DNA from: Moraxella nonliquefaciens
GTDB lineage: Bacteria; Pseudomonadota; Gammaproteobacteria; Pseudomonadales; Moraxellaceae
Direction: 5' to 3'
Assembly (NCBI RefSeq): GCF_001679005.1
Contig: NZ_LXTW01000006.1
Coordinates: 52,832 to 116,831 of the forward strand
Length of the DNA stretch: 64,000 nucleotides
Part shown: piece after piece, positions 34,533 through 44,704 of the stretch
How positions within the stretch are numbered: position 1 is the first letter of the stretch
How the letters are laid out: each line of letters starts with the position of its first letter
Made by a program: the position numbers and the translations under genes
The notes under the pieces: model-generated
Told to the model about the DNA's origin: nothing
The model's input: the letters and a program-made list of their open reading frames with translations, nothing else
Database searches by the model: none

Positions 34533-35654
34533 TTATTTTGGGCATTTAAAGCCGCCAAGCATATGATTAATGCGATTGGCAAGCTCCAACGGCGTCCCAG
34601 AAAACTGGCAAAACCCTGAATCAATCACCGCTTGGGGCTGGCTTGAACAGACACTACTTTTGGGACTTTGAGCCCAAAGATGGCTCTTATTTTGGTTAAT
34701 TTGAGCAAGATGGGCAGAGCCGTCGTTACCCATGCCAGAGAATATGATGCCAATAAGGTCACTGCCATACACATCACTGGTATTTTTAAGCAGCTGGCTG
34801 ATGTTCGGCTGGTACTCACCCTCCCACACCTTATCCAACAAAATCACCCGTCCTTCACTATCGCACACGATTTGTTGTTCAATCGGAGCAATCAAACAAG
34901 TGCCTGTTTGTAGTCGCTGGCTTGTGCCAATTACCCGACATCGCCATTCATTATTACGACTTAATATCTTTGGCAAACCATGAATCATCTCTTTGTCAAA
35001 ATGATGAGCGATTAAAACAGCAAGTGGCAACTGAGCAGAAACATTATCCAAAAACACCTTCAAGGCATCTGGCCCACCCATGGATGCTCCCAAAAACAGC
35101 ACATATCTCCAAGGGCGTACAGACACATGAAAGACAACTTTGGGGTTTTTATCCTCAGTTTTTATCATGGGCAAGCCAAGTGAGTCGCAAAGACGGCGTA
35201 ATAGGGAGCGTTGCCATTTTTTATAAGCCTCATCATGCTTTGGGTTGGGTGCCTCTTGAAAACCCACTAACATCAGGCGTGGCTGATAACTGTCAATGAG
35301 TGCCTGCAATCCATCCGACAAAGGCGACTCTACCAGCCACACCATACCTTTGGGCAGTTTTGATTTTATCATCACATCAAGCTGTTTGATGTCAAAACAG
35401 CCGATCACATCAAAGCCTGCTTTACGCAAACCATCATCAAAAGCAAGTCGCTGACTGCGTTGGTCGCTGACCACGATGATTTTAATATCTTTGACTTCAT
35501 CAAATGTGGTGGGCGGATGGGTGCAAATTTCATCAGTCTCTGATTTTTCCCAGAGCTGACAAGCAGGAGATGCGTTATTTAGCTTACTTTGCCAATATTG
35601 TGCCGCCACACTCAAAGACTCTTGTTTTGGCACTTTTTTATTAGATTCCATCAC
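34533..35654 (-). CDS. chpB: CheB-type methylesterase of the Chp system
   Basis: A 373-residue protein with a C-terminal CheB methylesterase domain that would remove methyl groups from PilJ glutamates. The catalytic triad is visible as GASMGGPDAL (Ser, about residue 193), AHHFDKEM (His, about 220) and FSGMGNDG (Asp, about 313). The N-terminal part has a receiver-like outline (IKIIVVSDQRSQRLAF to LMLVGFQ), but the phospho-acceptor Asp is not evident. ChpB of Pseudomonas likewise lacks a classical receiver. It lies 27 bases after chpA. Confidence 0.88.
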   Translation of the reverse strand: MMESNKKVPKQESLSVAAQYWQSKLNNASPACQLWEKSETDEICTHPPTTFDEVKDIKIIVVSDQRSQRLAFDDGLRKAGFDVIGCFDIKQLDVMIKSKLPKGMVWLVESPLSDGLQALIDSYQPRLMLVGFQEAPNPKHDEAYKKWQRSLLRRLCDSLGLPMIKTEDKNPKVVFHVSVRPWRYVLFLGASMGGPDALKVFLDNVSAQLPLAVLIAHHFDKEMIHGLPKILSRNNEWRCRVIGTSQRLQTGTCLIAPIEQQIVCDSEGRVILLDKVWEGEYQPNISQLLKNTSDVYGSDLIGIIFSGMGNDGSAHLAQINQNKSHLWAQSPKSSVCSSQPQAVIDSGFCQFSGTPLELANRINHMLGGFKCPK

Positions 35655-35681
35655 CCACCATCATCTTCCATCAATCAAACG

Positions 35682-38600
35682 CTAAATGTTAAGCAAATTA
35701 CCAATACGTCCCAGCAGTTCCATCTCTTGGAATGGCTTACCCATGTAGTCATTAACACCAATCTCAAAGGCACGATCTCGGTGTTTCTCGCCTGTTCTTG
35801 ATGTGATCATAATGATTGGCAAATGGCTCAAACGAGAACTATGACGTACCTGTGTGGCAACCTCAAATCCATCCATGCGTGGCATCTCAATGTCAAGCAA
35901 CATCAAATCAGGCATGTTGTCCTGCAAAATCTCAATGGCATCAACACCGTCTTTGGCAACAATTACCTCAAAGCCTTGACGTTCTAGGAAACGAGAGGTT
36001 ACCTTACGTACTGTTACCGAGTCATCTACCACCATGATAAGATGACGACGACTGGCAGTAGGTTCTACCTCTTTGACCTCTCGTTTTGCCTGAGCGGTAC
36101 GCATGAGTGCTAACAGGTCAAGGATGAGCATGACCGAACCATCGCCCATGATGGTTGCCGCTGAAATGCCCGATAAGTTGGACAGTTGGCGACCCAATGG
36201 TTTTACCACAATCTCAATACGAGAGCCTACAATTTCATCCACTTGTAAGGCAAGAGCTTGTCCTGTTTGTGTTTTGATGATGATGACAGGCAAGGTAGTA
36301 CCTGAGACAATCTCATTAAAATAATTACCCGCCAAAATTTCATTAAGATAACGCAAGCGATAGTTTTTGTTGTCAATCTTGATGGTGTTTTTGCCCGACT
36401 GATGATAAGCCAGTAGTTCGGTGGCATTCATCTGTACCACACTCTCAATCTGCACCAACGGAATGGCATACTGGCGGTCAGCCGCTCGTACAACAAGCAC
36501 ATCTGACATAGATACAGTCAGTGGTACACGAATGATAAAGCGAGAACCTTTGCCAGACTCTGACTCTACCGATACCGAGCCACCCAACTGACGAATCTCT
36601 GTTCGCACAACATCCATGCCCACGCCACGCCCTGATATTTGAGTTACTTTGCTTGTGGTAGACAGACCTGCGTTAAAGATATATTGCATGATATCACTGT
36701 CAGAGAGCTTCTCATTGGGGCTGATAAGTCCTTGACTGATGGCTTTATTACGTACCGCCTCTACGTTCACGCCTGAACCATCATCAGAGAGCAAAATAAC
36801 CATCTCACCGCCCTCACGCATGACCTCCAACACGATACGTCCTGTTAGTGGCTTGCCCATCTCGCTCCGTTTGGCGGGCATCTCCACACCATGGTCAACA
36901 GCGTTACGAAGCATGTGTTCTAGCGATGATGTGATGCGGTCAAGAATGCTTCTGTCCATCTCATCATCGGCGTTAATCACTGTCAGCTCAACATTTTTGC
37001 CAAGCTCACTGGCCGTTTGACGCACGATACGTTGCAAGCGTGGGGTTAGACGTGAAAAAGGCACCATCCGTGAATTCATCAGACTGTTTTGTAAGTCCGC
37101 TTGTGTGCGTGACAGTTGTAGCAATAAATTTTCGCCATCACGGGTCTTATCAAGCATGGTTGCCTTAATGTCTAGCAAATCCGACGCCGACTCCGAGAGT
37201 GATTTTGACAGCTGGTTTAGTGATGAATATTGGTCCATCTCCAAAGGGTCAAAACCCTCATCTAAACCATCATCATCAATCTGTGCCAAAATCTGCTCTT
37301 CTAGCTCAATATCCATCCGACGCAACTGGTCAAACAGACGCTGAACCGTAACACCCATCTCCTCAATACTACCTGTGATGCTGGCAAGATTCATGTCAAT
37401 ACGAGCACGGTTAATCGCCGCCTCACCTGACAGGTTAATCATGCGTTCAAGTAATGGGGCTGAGATGCGAATCATCTCATTGCTATTACTGCTGTCCACG
37501 CTCTCACCAAACACACCTTTCATAGGTGGCATGTGACTGATGTCACGGACATTTTTAGATGCTGCCAAAAAGGCTTGGTATTCGTTGATGACATTAATTT
37601 GTTTTTCAAGCGAAACCACAGGCACTTCATTTAAGTTGTCAGGATTTTTGACAAAATGTCGCAGGGCATCCACCAGTGGCGTAGGATGTGGTGGGTTATA
37701 ATTGTGTTCAAGCAATCCAATCGCTGATGTGATCCAATCATGACAGGCAAAGAGTAGATTTGTTACCATGCGTGTGGCGGGCAAGCGACGGTTTGCCAAC
37801 TCTTCATAAACGGTCTCCATCTCGTGAGCCAAATCTGCCATGCCGTTGGCAGAGACCATTCTCGCCCCACCTTTGATGGTGTGTAGCTTACGCTGTAATG
37901 ACTGCAAACTTGCCACATCTGATGTGTTATTACGAAACGCCACAAAATCTTCGCTACTGCTCTCAGCAAGTTCTTTGGCTTCTTCTAAGAATGTAGCCAA
38001 AATGTCCTTATCAGGCAGCACATTCTGCCATGAATCATTGATAAAACGCTGATATTTGACCGTCTCATCAAGTGGTGCTTCGCTTGTCTCTGGCGTGGAT
38101 GGCGTTTCTTGACCTTGTTTGGTGTCAAGCATGGGAATGGCTATTGTTGCCCCCTCTGGCACTTTCCCTGCGGACAAATAGGCTTGCAAATCAGCAATGG
38201 TATTATCAGCAAAAAAAGACTGCTTGGTATTTTTAACCGCATCCAACTGCAAAGACAACACATCCTGCACACGTTGCATGGTACGCACCCACAGGTCGGT
38301 AACGGTCATCTGCTTGTTTGTAAAACGTTCGTACACACTCTCTGCTTCGTGAGTGAGATCACCAATACTACTAATGCCTGCCAATCTCGCCCCGCCTTTG
38401 ATGGTATGTAAATGACGTTGCAAAGTTTTTAGGTGGTCAAGGTTGTCTTTATCATCACGCCATTGCCCAAAAACTTCTGTCACCTCAGCATCAAGCTCTA
38501 ATGCTTCATCCAAAAAGATTTCTAGCAGTTCGTCATCGGTGCTAATTGTCTCCAAACGAATAGGGGCTGACTGCGATGCCTTTTCATCATCTGATGTCTG

Positions 38601-41600
38601 AGATGCAGTGGCATTTGTTTGGGCGGACTGCTCTGTTAAGACATTTGCCAGTTCTTGGTAATAATTGTTTTGCTCTGATGTGATGGTATTTAGATGATTT
38701 AAAGCCTCTTTATTTACCGTCAATGCCATGCTGCCTGCCATGGCATCAAACAGCCCAATGAGCTCATGATGCACCGCAAGCAAGGCATCAATAAAGCCAT
38801 CATCTTTGGCCTGCTCGGGATGTTCTTTTATGAGTTCATAGGCAGATTTTAAGGACATGAGCAGGTTTTGAAATTTTGGTAAGTCATGCGTACGTTCTAA
38901 GAGCGTCTCAATTTGGGCAAGTTGTGTTTTGGCATAGCTTTGTACAACATCATGCTCTTTGCCAACCACATTTTCCAGTTCAAGTTCAGCATCTAGCAGT
39001 TCATCAATGCCATCAATGAGAGTCTCTACATGATAAATATCATTCTCATCAAGCATTAATTCTTTGATTTCTTGTTTATCATCAGCAAGCTCTCCCAACT
39101 CTTGGGCACTGATGAGATTATCATCGGTTTGATTGTAAGCATTTAAATAACCATCAATGAATGCCACCGCATTTTTGAGTGCTTGTTTGTGCTTATTGCC
39201 CATCGGTGCGTCATGATGCTGTAAACTTTGCAAACCACGCTCAATGATGGCACCTACCTCGCCTACCTCCACAAGCGGTGTTAAACCCGATGCCCCACGT
39301 AAGGTATGAAATGCACGCACCACGTTATTATCCACAGGCGTTTTAGCATCTGCTTCATGCGTATCTAAAAATGTGGTTACCTCTGCCAAAAGCTCTCTGG
39401 CTTCTTCAATAAAAATCTGACACAGCATGTCCTCTTCATCATTTGCAGGACTTCTTGGTGTCGTACGAGACATTAACTGACCTGCCTGCTCTACCAGATT
39501 AAGTGCTTCGTGGGCAGGCTTGGTTTTCTTGGCAGTTTTGTTCTCTTGAGTGTTGTTTGCCTCTTGGATGACCTCATCATTGCCAATATCTTGACCCGAT
39601 AAGTGTTGTGCTGATGGTTTTGTCAAAACAGGTTCAGACACCAACCCTTTGTCATCTAATGATTGCCAACCAACATCAATACGCTTGTCAATATCGCCAT
39701 CTTTGATATCGGTATCTTTATCTAAATCATCACTGACATCTAGCATACGATAATCAAAGTCTTTGCCATACCCTTTGCTATACGCATGAGCCACCGCTTC
39801 CCACAGCTTTATCTTGGCAGGATAATCATCAGATTTGGATTTAAAGATTGACACCAATGCACTAAACTCACCAATCACATCGCCAATGAGAGCTTGCATG
39901 CCAGCATCCATCGGTACAGTCTCATCTAAGACACGGTTTAGCATGTTTTCAATAGACCACGCCAACTCACCCAATTCATACGCCCCAACCATACGCCCTG
40001 AACCTTTTAGCGTATGAAAACCTCGGCGGATGTCGGTCAGCGTGCCTTTGTCAGGACTGCTTTGGTATTTATCAAAAAGCGGAATGATGGTCTCTAAGAC
40101 CTCGCCTGCCTCTTCAATATAAATCTCACGAATGTCCTCATCAACTTCCATCGGTTCATACGTGGTCGCCTTAGCGGTCTCAATAAAAGGCATTAACACA
40201 TCTGGTAGCGTGCTTTGTGTTTTTGATGATACTTCATCAACATCAACACCATTTAAACCGTCGCCAACATCACTTGTTGATGCCTGTTCTGCCTCATCAA
40301 TTACCCTCTCATCGTCGCCAGCACTCATGTCAGTTTCATCAGATGCCAAATCATCTGCCACATTCTCATCTGCTGGCTTAGGAGCGCCTTCATCCATAGG
40401 TCTGCCCGCCAAAATGTTATTGGCACGCATGACCACCAGTGCATTATCCACACTGGGGGATTTGGTATTGGCAAAATCTTGCACCATGATGGGGATAATG
40501 TTGGCGGTCTCACTGACAATGGCCACCACATCAGGGCTGATTTTAATCGTCTCATCTAGGACACGGTTTAGCATGTTTTCAATTGCCCAAGCGGTTTCAC
40601 CCACTTGCAACGCTCCAACCATACGCCCTGAACCTTTGAGTGTGTGCCAATTACGGCGAATCTCTTTTAGCGGTTTGAGATTTTGGGGGTCATCTTGCCA
40701 TTTTGGTAGGTGCGTGTGCATCTCTTCCATGACTTCATCGACTTCTTCGATAAAAATCTCACGAAATTCTTCATCATGACTAAAATCATCCTCTTTTAGG
40801 CTTGCCTTGGCAGCAATATAAGCTTCGCTTAGAGAGTCTGTATCTTGCCCATCATCCAATACTTGCTCGGTAGGTTCATCTTGTTGGTAAGTTTTATCAT
40901 CAGCGTCATCAGCGTCATTTTCTCCGATAAGAATTTGCTCTGTTTCATTTGACTGTGGTTCATCTTGTCTTTGGTTGGTAAAGTTGTCCGCCAATTTAGG
41001 CTCAACCAATACCACATCCTGTTCAGAATCGCCCTCCGATTTGGGTTCGTGAGCCATCTCATCATCAAAGACAACCTTATCGGACACATTTTGATCATCA
41101 TCTGTTTGAACAACATCCACATCAGTCGTCATCTCATCTGCATTTATCTCATTAGCAGATGGCTCATCAAAAGCCAATAACTCACTGCTTGCAAGACTTG
41201 GTACAACATTATCTACCGTGCCTTCATTGACATAATCAGACAACAAAATCTCATCATCTTGGGCAGCATACACGCCATCTTCTGCTGTGCTTGGCTCTTG
41301 GTCGGATAACTCATCTACCAACAATTCATCATCATGGTCATCATCGTCATCTAAGGTCAGTGCAATACCATCATCAAACAAATCAAGCTCAATATCATCA
41401 GACAGTTGTTGGGCGATTTGTGATTCATCTTGATTTTGGGTGTCTTGATTTTGGGTGTCTTGGTTATTTGATAATATGGGTTCATCAATAAAAATATCAT
41501 CAAAGAGTTCATCGTCTGAAATATCAAAATCAGTTTGGTTGTTAGTGCTTATTGCAACATCATCAATACCAAAGTCATCATCAAAGCTAAGCGTGTCATC

Positions 41601-43730
41601 AAATAAATCATCAAAATCATCTTGAAATGCTTGACTGATTTGGTCGTCTTGGGTGTTATGATGATTGACATCTTGGTAACTGGTATCTGTGACATTAGCA
41701 TGTTCATCTGGCGTTATGGCAACTGTCTTAGCATCTTGATGGATATCCAGATTGGCATCATCAATGCTGACATTATCAGCATCGGCATCGGCATCAGTAT
41801 TTATCACATCATCATCCACAGAGACATCATCTGTTGGTAACGCATTTGTAACTTGCTCTTGATGCTCATCTTGATGCTCATCTTGATGGTTATCTTGATG
41901 GTTATCTTGGGTACTGTTTTGTACAGACAATTCATCAGTATGACTCACAACAACATCTTGTGCATGGTGGACTTGCTCATTATGGGCATCCAAATCTACA
42001 CCCAAATCCATATCTGCATTTGTATCCACATCAAGCGTCTGTTGGGCATCATCTAAATGCGTCTGCGATGATAAAGCGGGCAAATGTTCGCCTGCATCAT
42101 CATAAAGTGTGGTATGCTGATGGGCAAGACGTCGTGCCATCTCCACATCAGACAGTTCAGGTTCGTTTAGATTGGCATCAAGCAATAATTTTTGCACATC
42201 ATCGGTACATTCTTCTATCCGGGTCAGCAGTGCATGATCAAATATTTGCTGTGCCAAATTATCAAGGAACATCTCAAATAAAGACAAGCCCTCTGCGGTC
42301 TTATGGGCAATTTGCCATGACAGATGATTTGGTGATTTGTCTTGAAGCAGGGTGAACACCTCCGCCATTTTTGTTGCCACTGTCGCTGCATCAAACAATC
42401 CTAGGTCATTAAAACTTTTGACCAGCACCTCAAAACTCTTAGATGATGGCAGTTTATCAGTTTGCTTATCTTGTAGGTAATCTAAGAACTTATCTTTAAA
42501 CTGCTCCATCAAAATACGCACATCACGAAGTACATCATTGTCATTGGCAATCATTTCATCATGATGATTGTCTTTGGTGTTGATAACCTCGGCGGTACTG
42601 GTGATGGCGGTATACAAATCTTGGAGCTGAGTGTTTATTTGCCATTGCATTTGAGCAAACATCTCATTACTACTTTGAGCGGTGGTGGCATCATTGATGA
42701 TTTGTTCCACATAGCGAGCATAAAATGACCAACCACGTGCTGACAGTTGCTCTTGTAGGGCAGATAATACATTTGTCTCAATCTTGTTATCTGCCAACGC
42801 AAAGATTAGCCCTTCAATGGTGGTTAATACATGGGAAAAGAAAGTTTGATTGTCCGTTAAAATCTCATTGAGACGTTTTAAAAAGTTATGAGCTTGCTCA
42901 TTGAGTGTGTCCAGATTGGCAAGTGCCACATAAATATCAGCAATGACATTTTCAAGCCAAATACTCGCTTCAAGCTCTGGGGTAATGCCTGCCTTTTGAA
43001 AAGCAATCACACGGTCAAGCTCACCTAAAATATGGGCATAATAAGATGGTAACGGCTTGGTATTTAGTGCTGTATTTTCAAGCCATAATACCGTGATAAG
43101 CCACAACCTTTGCAATACAGGCTCTACTGTTGCCCCTGCCAAATGTGTACTAAGGTTACGCAATTTGGTTAATTGTTCGCCATTGACCCCACTTTGGATA
43201 AGTTGCCCTGCAAGCGTTCGCCATGCCTGATTGATTTCTTGATAATTATTATCATCTAGTACGCTTGGCTGTATGGCATGTAACTGTATTTGTTCACTAA
43301 ATCGTTCGTGGACAACTGATTGCAAAATGCTTTGTTTGTCTATATTATTGTCCCCCAAATGAGCACTCACCAAATTCAAATAATAGATGCGTGAATTTAA
43401 TAAAGAGCGTCGCAAAAATCCAGTGGTGGCATAGCGATTTATCTCATGCTGCAACAGATGACTGGCATAGATGATTTTTGGTGCTAATACCGCAGGGTTG
43501 CCCACTTTTGTAAAATAATCAGCAGTTTGGGCGATGGTTTGGGCAAGTTTGGTAAAGTCGGGTAAATTTGCCATGACAAGCACGTTGCCAATAATGTCAT
43601 ATTGACGAGCAAAATGAGCCAAAAGCTCAGATGGCGATGGTGCTATATGGGCATGCAACGCCCAAAATTCCTGATTTAATGGGTCAATGAGCCATTCTAA
43701 TGCCACTAATTCATTGGACTGCTTAATCAT
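35682..43730 (-). CDS. chpA: Multi-Hpt chemosensory kinase ChpA/PilL
   Basis: A 2682-residue CheA-type hybrid, slightly longer than Pseudomonas ChpA (about 2470). The N-terminal 500 residues are helical and FimL/Hpt-like. A very acidic Asp/Gln/His-rich region follows (about 520-1000). Five canonical Hpt domains come next, with His at about 1029 and 1239 (HTLKGSG), 1475 (HTLRGASG), 1775 and 1950 (HTIKGGAR). A CheA core follows, with the N box HMLRNAVDHGVEMP near 2278, DDGSGVN and GRGVGMDVV, then a CheW-like domain and a C-terminal receiver with Asp about 2611 in LMLLDIEMPRMDG. It receives signals from PilJ via PilI and phosphorylates PilG and PilH to control pilus extension and retraction. Confidence 0.96.
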   Translation of the reverse strand: MIKQSNELVALEWLIDPLNQEFWALHAHIAPSPSELLAHFARQYDIIGNVLVMANLPDFTKLAQTIAQTADYFTKVGNPAVLAPKIIYASHLLQHEINRYATTGFLRRSLLNSRIYYLNLVSAHLGDNNIDKQSILQSVVHERFSEQIQLHAIQPSVLDDNNYQEINQAWRTLAGQLIQSGVNGEQLTKLRNLSTHLAGATVEPVLQRLWLITVLWLENTALNTKPLPSYYAHILGELDRVIAFQKAGITPELEASIWLENVIADIYVALANLDTLNEQAHNFLKRLNEILTDNQTFFSHVLTTIEGLIFALADNKIETNVLSALQEQLSARGWSFYARYVEQIINDATTAQSSNEMFAQMQWQINTQLQDLYTAITSTAEVINTKDNHHDEMIANDNDVLRDVRILMEQFKDKFLDYLQDKQTDKLPSSKSFEVLVKSFNDLGLFDAATVATKMAEVFTLLQDKSPNHLSWQIAHKTAEGLSLFEMFLDNLAQQIFDHALLTRIEECTDDVQKLLLDANLNEPELSDVEMARRLAHQHTTLYDDAGEHLPALSSQTHLDDAQQTLDVDTNADMDLGVDLDAHNEQVHHAQDVVVSHTDELSVQNSTQDNHQDNHQDEHQDEHQEQVTNALPTDDVSVDDDVINTDADADADNVSIDDANLDIHQDAKTVAITPDEHANVTDTSYQDVNHHNTQDDQISQAFQDDFDDLFDDTLSFDDDFGIDDVAISTNNQTDFDISDDELFDDIFIDEPILSNNQDTQNQDTQNQDESQIAQQLSDDIELDLFDDGIALTLDDDDDHDDELLVDELSDQEPSTAEDGVYAAQDDEILLSDYVNEGTVDNVVPSLASSELLAFDEPSANEINADEMTTDVDVVQTDDDQNVSDKVVFDDEMAHEPKSEGDSEQDVVLVEPKLADNFTNQRQDEPQSNETEQILIGENDADDADDKTYQQDEPTEQVLDDGQDTDSLSEAYIAAKASLKEDDFSHDEEFREIFIEEVDEVMEEMHTHLPKWQDDPQNLKPLKEIRRNWHTLKGSGRMVGALQVGETAWAIENMLNRVLDETIKISPDVVAIVSETANIIPIMVQDFANTKSPSVDNALVVMRANNILAGRPMDEGAPKPADENVADDLASDETDMSAGDDERVIDEAEQASTSDVGDGLNGVDVDEVSSKTQSTLPDVLMPFIETAKATTYEPMEVDEDIREIYIEEAGEVLETIIPLFDKYQSSPDKGTLTDIRRGFHTLKGSGRMVGAYELGELAWSIENMLNRVLDETVPMDAGMQALIGDVIGEFSALVSIFKSKSDDYPAKIKLWEAVAHAYSKGYGKDFDYRMLDVSDDLDKDTDIKDGDIDKRIDVGWQSLDDKGLVSEPVLTKPSAQHLSGQDIGNDEVIQEANNTQENKTAKKTKPAHEALNLVEQAGQLMSRTTPRSPANDEEDMLCQIFIEEARELLAEVTTFLDTHEADAKTPVDNNVVRAFHTLRGASGLTPLVEVGEVGAIIERGLQSLQHHDAPMGNKHKQALKNAVAFIDGYLNAYNQTDDNLISAQELGELADDKQEIKELMLDENDIYHVETLIDGIDELLDAELELENVVGKEHDVVQSYAKTQLAQIETLLERTHDLPKFQNLLMSLKSAYELIKEHPEQAKDDGFIDALLAVHHELIGLFDAMAGSMALTVNKEALNHLNTITSEQNNYYQELANVLTEQSAQTNATASQTSDDEKASQSAPIRLETISTDDELLEIFLDEALELDAEVTEVFGQWRDDKDNLDHLKTLQRHLHTIKGGARLAGISSIGDLTHEAESVYERFTNKQMTVTDLWVRTMQRVQDVLSLQLDAVKNTKQSFFADNTIADLQAYLSAGKVPEGATIAIPMLDTKQGQETPSTPETSEAPLDETVKYQRFINDSWQNVLPDKDILATFLEEAKELAESSSEDFVAFRNNTSDVASLQSLQRKLHTIKGGARMVSANGMADLAHEMETVYEELANRRLPATRMVTNLLFACHDWITSAIGLLEHNYNPPHPTPLVDALRHFVKNPDNLNEVPVVSLEKQINVINEYQAFLAASKNVRDISHMPPMKGVFGESVDSSNSNEMIRISAPLLERMINLSGEAAINRARIDMNLASITGSIEEMGVTVQRLFDQLRRMDIELEEQILAQIDDDGLDEGFDPLEMDQYSSLNQLSKSLSESASDLLDIKATMLDKTRDGENLLLQLSRTQADLQNSLMNSRMVPFSRLTPRLQRIVRQTASELGKNVELTVINADDEMDRSILDRITSSLEHMLRNAVDHGVEMPAKRSEMGKPLTGRIVLEVMREGGEMVILLSDDGSGVNVEAVRNKAISQGLISPNEKLSDSDIMQYIFNAGLSTTSKVTQISGRGVGMDVVRTEIRQLGGSVSVESESGKGSRFIIRVPLTVSMSDVLVVRAADRQYAIPLVQIESVVQMNATELLAYHQSGKNTIKIDNKNYRLRYLNEILAGNYFNEIVSGTTLPVIIIKTQTGQALALQVDEIVGSRIEIVVKPLGRQLSNLSGISAATIMGDGSVMLILDLLALMRTAQAKREVKEVEPTASRRHLIMVVDDSVTVRKVTSRFLERQGFEVIVAKDGVDAIEILQDNMPDLMLLDIEMPRMDGFEVATQVRHSSRLSHLPIIMITSRTGEKHRDRAFEIGVNDYMGKPFQEMELLGRIGNLLNI
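41428..41462. repeat. 15-bp tandem repeat inside chpA
   Basis: Two consecutive copies of GATTTTGGGTGTCTT, encoding QNQDT units on the minus strand, in the acidic linker of ChpA. Confidence 0.85.
41857..41912. repeat. 12-bp tandem repeat array inside chpA
   Basis: About four consecutive 12-base units of the form GATGCTCATCTT or GATGGTTATCTT encode alternating HQDE and HQDN on the minus strand. The copies keep the frame, so changes in copy number would lengthen or shorten the linker without a frameshift. Confidence 0.85.
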
Positions 43731-43813
43731 CTTATCATCCTAAAACAATCTTAAAAATAATATCTTGATCGGCTTACGCCATTTTTAAATCATTATTTGA
43801 TGTGGGTGGTCAT

Positions 43814-44686
43814 TTATTGGCTTATTTTTTGCCAAGCATTAATTTGTCCGTTATCCACACGTCTCATACTGGGGTGTTGCCAAAACATGGCCTCATTGGG
43901 AGCAAGCAGAACATAACCCCCAATGTCTAAATTCTGCACAAAATATGCCAAGATGTCTCTTTGGTCAAATTTTCTAAAATAAATCAGCACATTTTGACAA
44001 ATAATCACCTGTTGCTTAGGCAGTTCAAGTGGTGTTTTTGCAAAAAGATTATGCCAAAAAAAATGAGTGTGTTGCTGGGTTGCCTGATTCACTTGCCATA
44101 TTTTTTGGCAATCAGCAACATCTGCATTATTTTGTATGGCATGAAGCTGAGAGTGATGGCGGGCAGGTATTTCATGAATTTGTCTGCCCATGTATTCACC
44201 CTTTTTTGCCAATGCCAATGAACGAGAAGACAAATCCGACCCATTAACCTGAAATGGCAGAGCACTGACAAACTGCCGAGATATCAAGTCAAGCACCATC
44301 GCTAAGGAATACGTCTCTTGACCTGTGGAACATCCTGCACTCCATACCGAGAATGTGGATGGTATGTCAAAAGATGGGGTTACTTTGTGTCGCTCGGTAA
44401 TGTGGGATTTGTATAACTCTCCGACAAATGTTATAGACGGCTCATGGCGAAAAAACCGACTCTCAGTAATGAGTAGGTTGTCAAGTAACGACTGAGTCAA
44501 AGCCGACAATGGTTGCGATGAAATCATGTTGTCATGTTGTATGGTATCGTACAATTCATCAGCACTCATGCCATGATTTTGGGCGGTGATTGTAATGGCA
44601 TGAATGAGCCAATTATGTTGCACCGATGGTAACACAAATCCACAGATTCGCTCTATGCACGCTTGCCACAAAGGCAGATTCATCAC
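43814..44686 (-). CDS. pilK: CheR-type methyltransferase PilK
   Basis: A 290-residue chemoreceptor glutamate methyltransferase. The AdoMet-binding motif is SVWSAGCSTGQETYSLAM (about residues 112-129). ITESRFFRHE and VIICQNVLIYF are further CheR hallmarks, and GGYVLLAPNEAM closes the domain. It would methylate PilJ, opposed by ChpB. It lies between pilJ (18-base gap) and chpA, the same order as in Pseudomonas; Acinetobacter clusters commonly lack it. Confidence 0.92.
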   Translation of the reverse strand: MMNLPLWQACIERICGFVLPSVQHNWLIHAITITAQNHGMSADELYDTIQHDNMISSQPLSALTQSLLDNLLITESRFFRHEPSITFVGELYKSHITERHKVTPSFDIPSTFSVWSAGCSTGQETYSLAMVLDLISRQFVSALPFQVNGSDLSSRSLALAKKGEYMGRQIHEIPARHHSQLHAIQNNADVADCQKIWQVNQATQQHTHFFWHNLFAKTPLELPKQQVIICQNVLIYFRKFDQRDILAYFVQNLDIGGYVLLAPNEAMFWQHPSMRRVDNGQINAWQKISQ

Positions 44687-44704
44687 GTCCCCCTACACCA
44701 ACAA

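Noticed and set aside
41857..41912. A CRISPR-like repeat array
   Set aside because: The repeats are 12 bp, contiguous without spacers and inside the chpA reading frame, so they are coding tandem repeats.
35682..43730. chpA as two or more fused or frameshifted genes
   Set aside because: A single uninterrupted frame of 2682 codons with the domain order of ChpA; the length is normal for this family.
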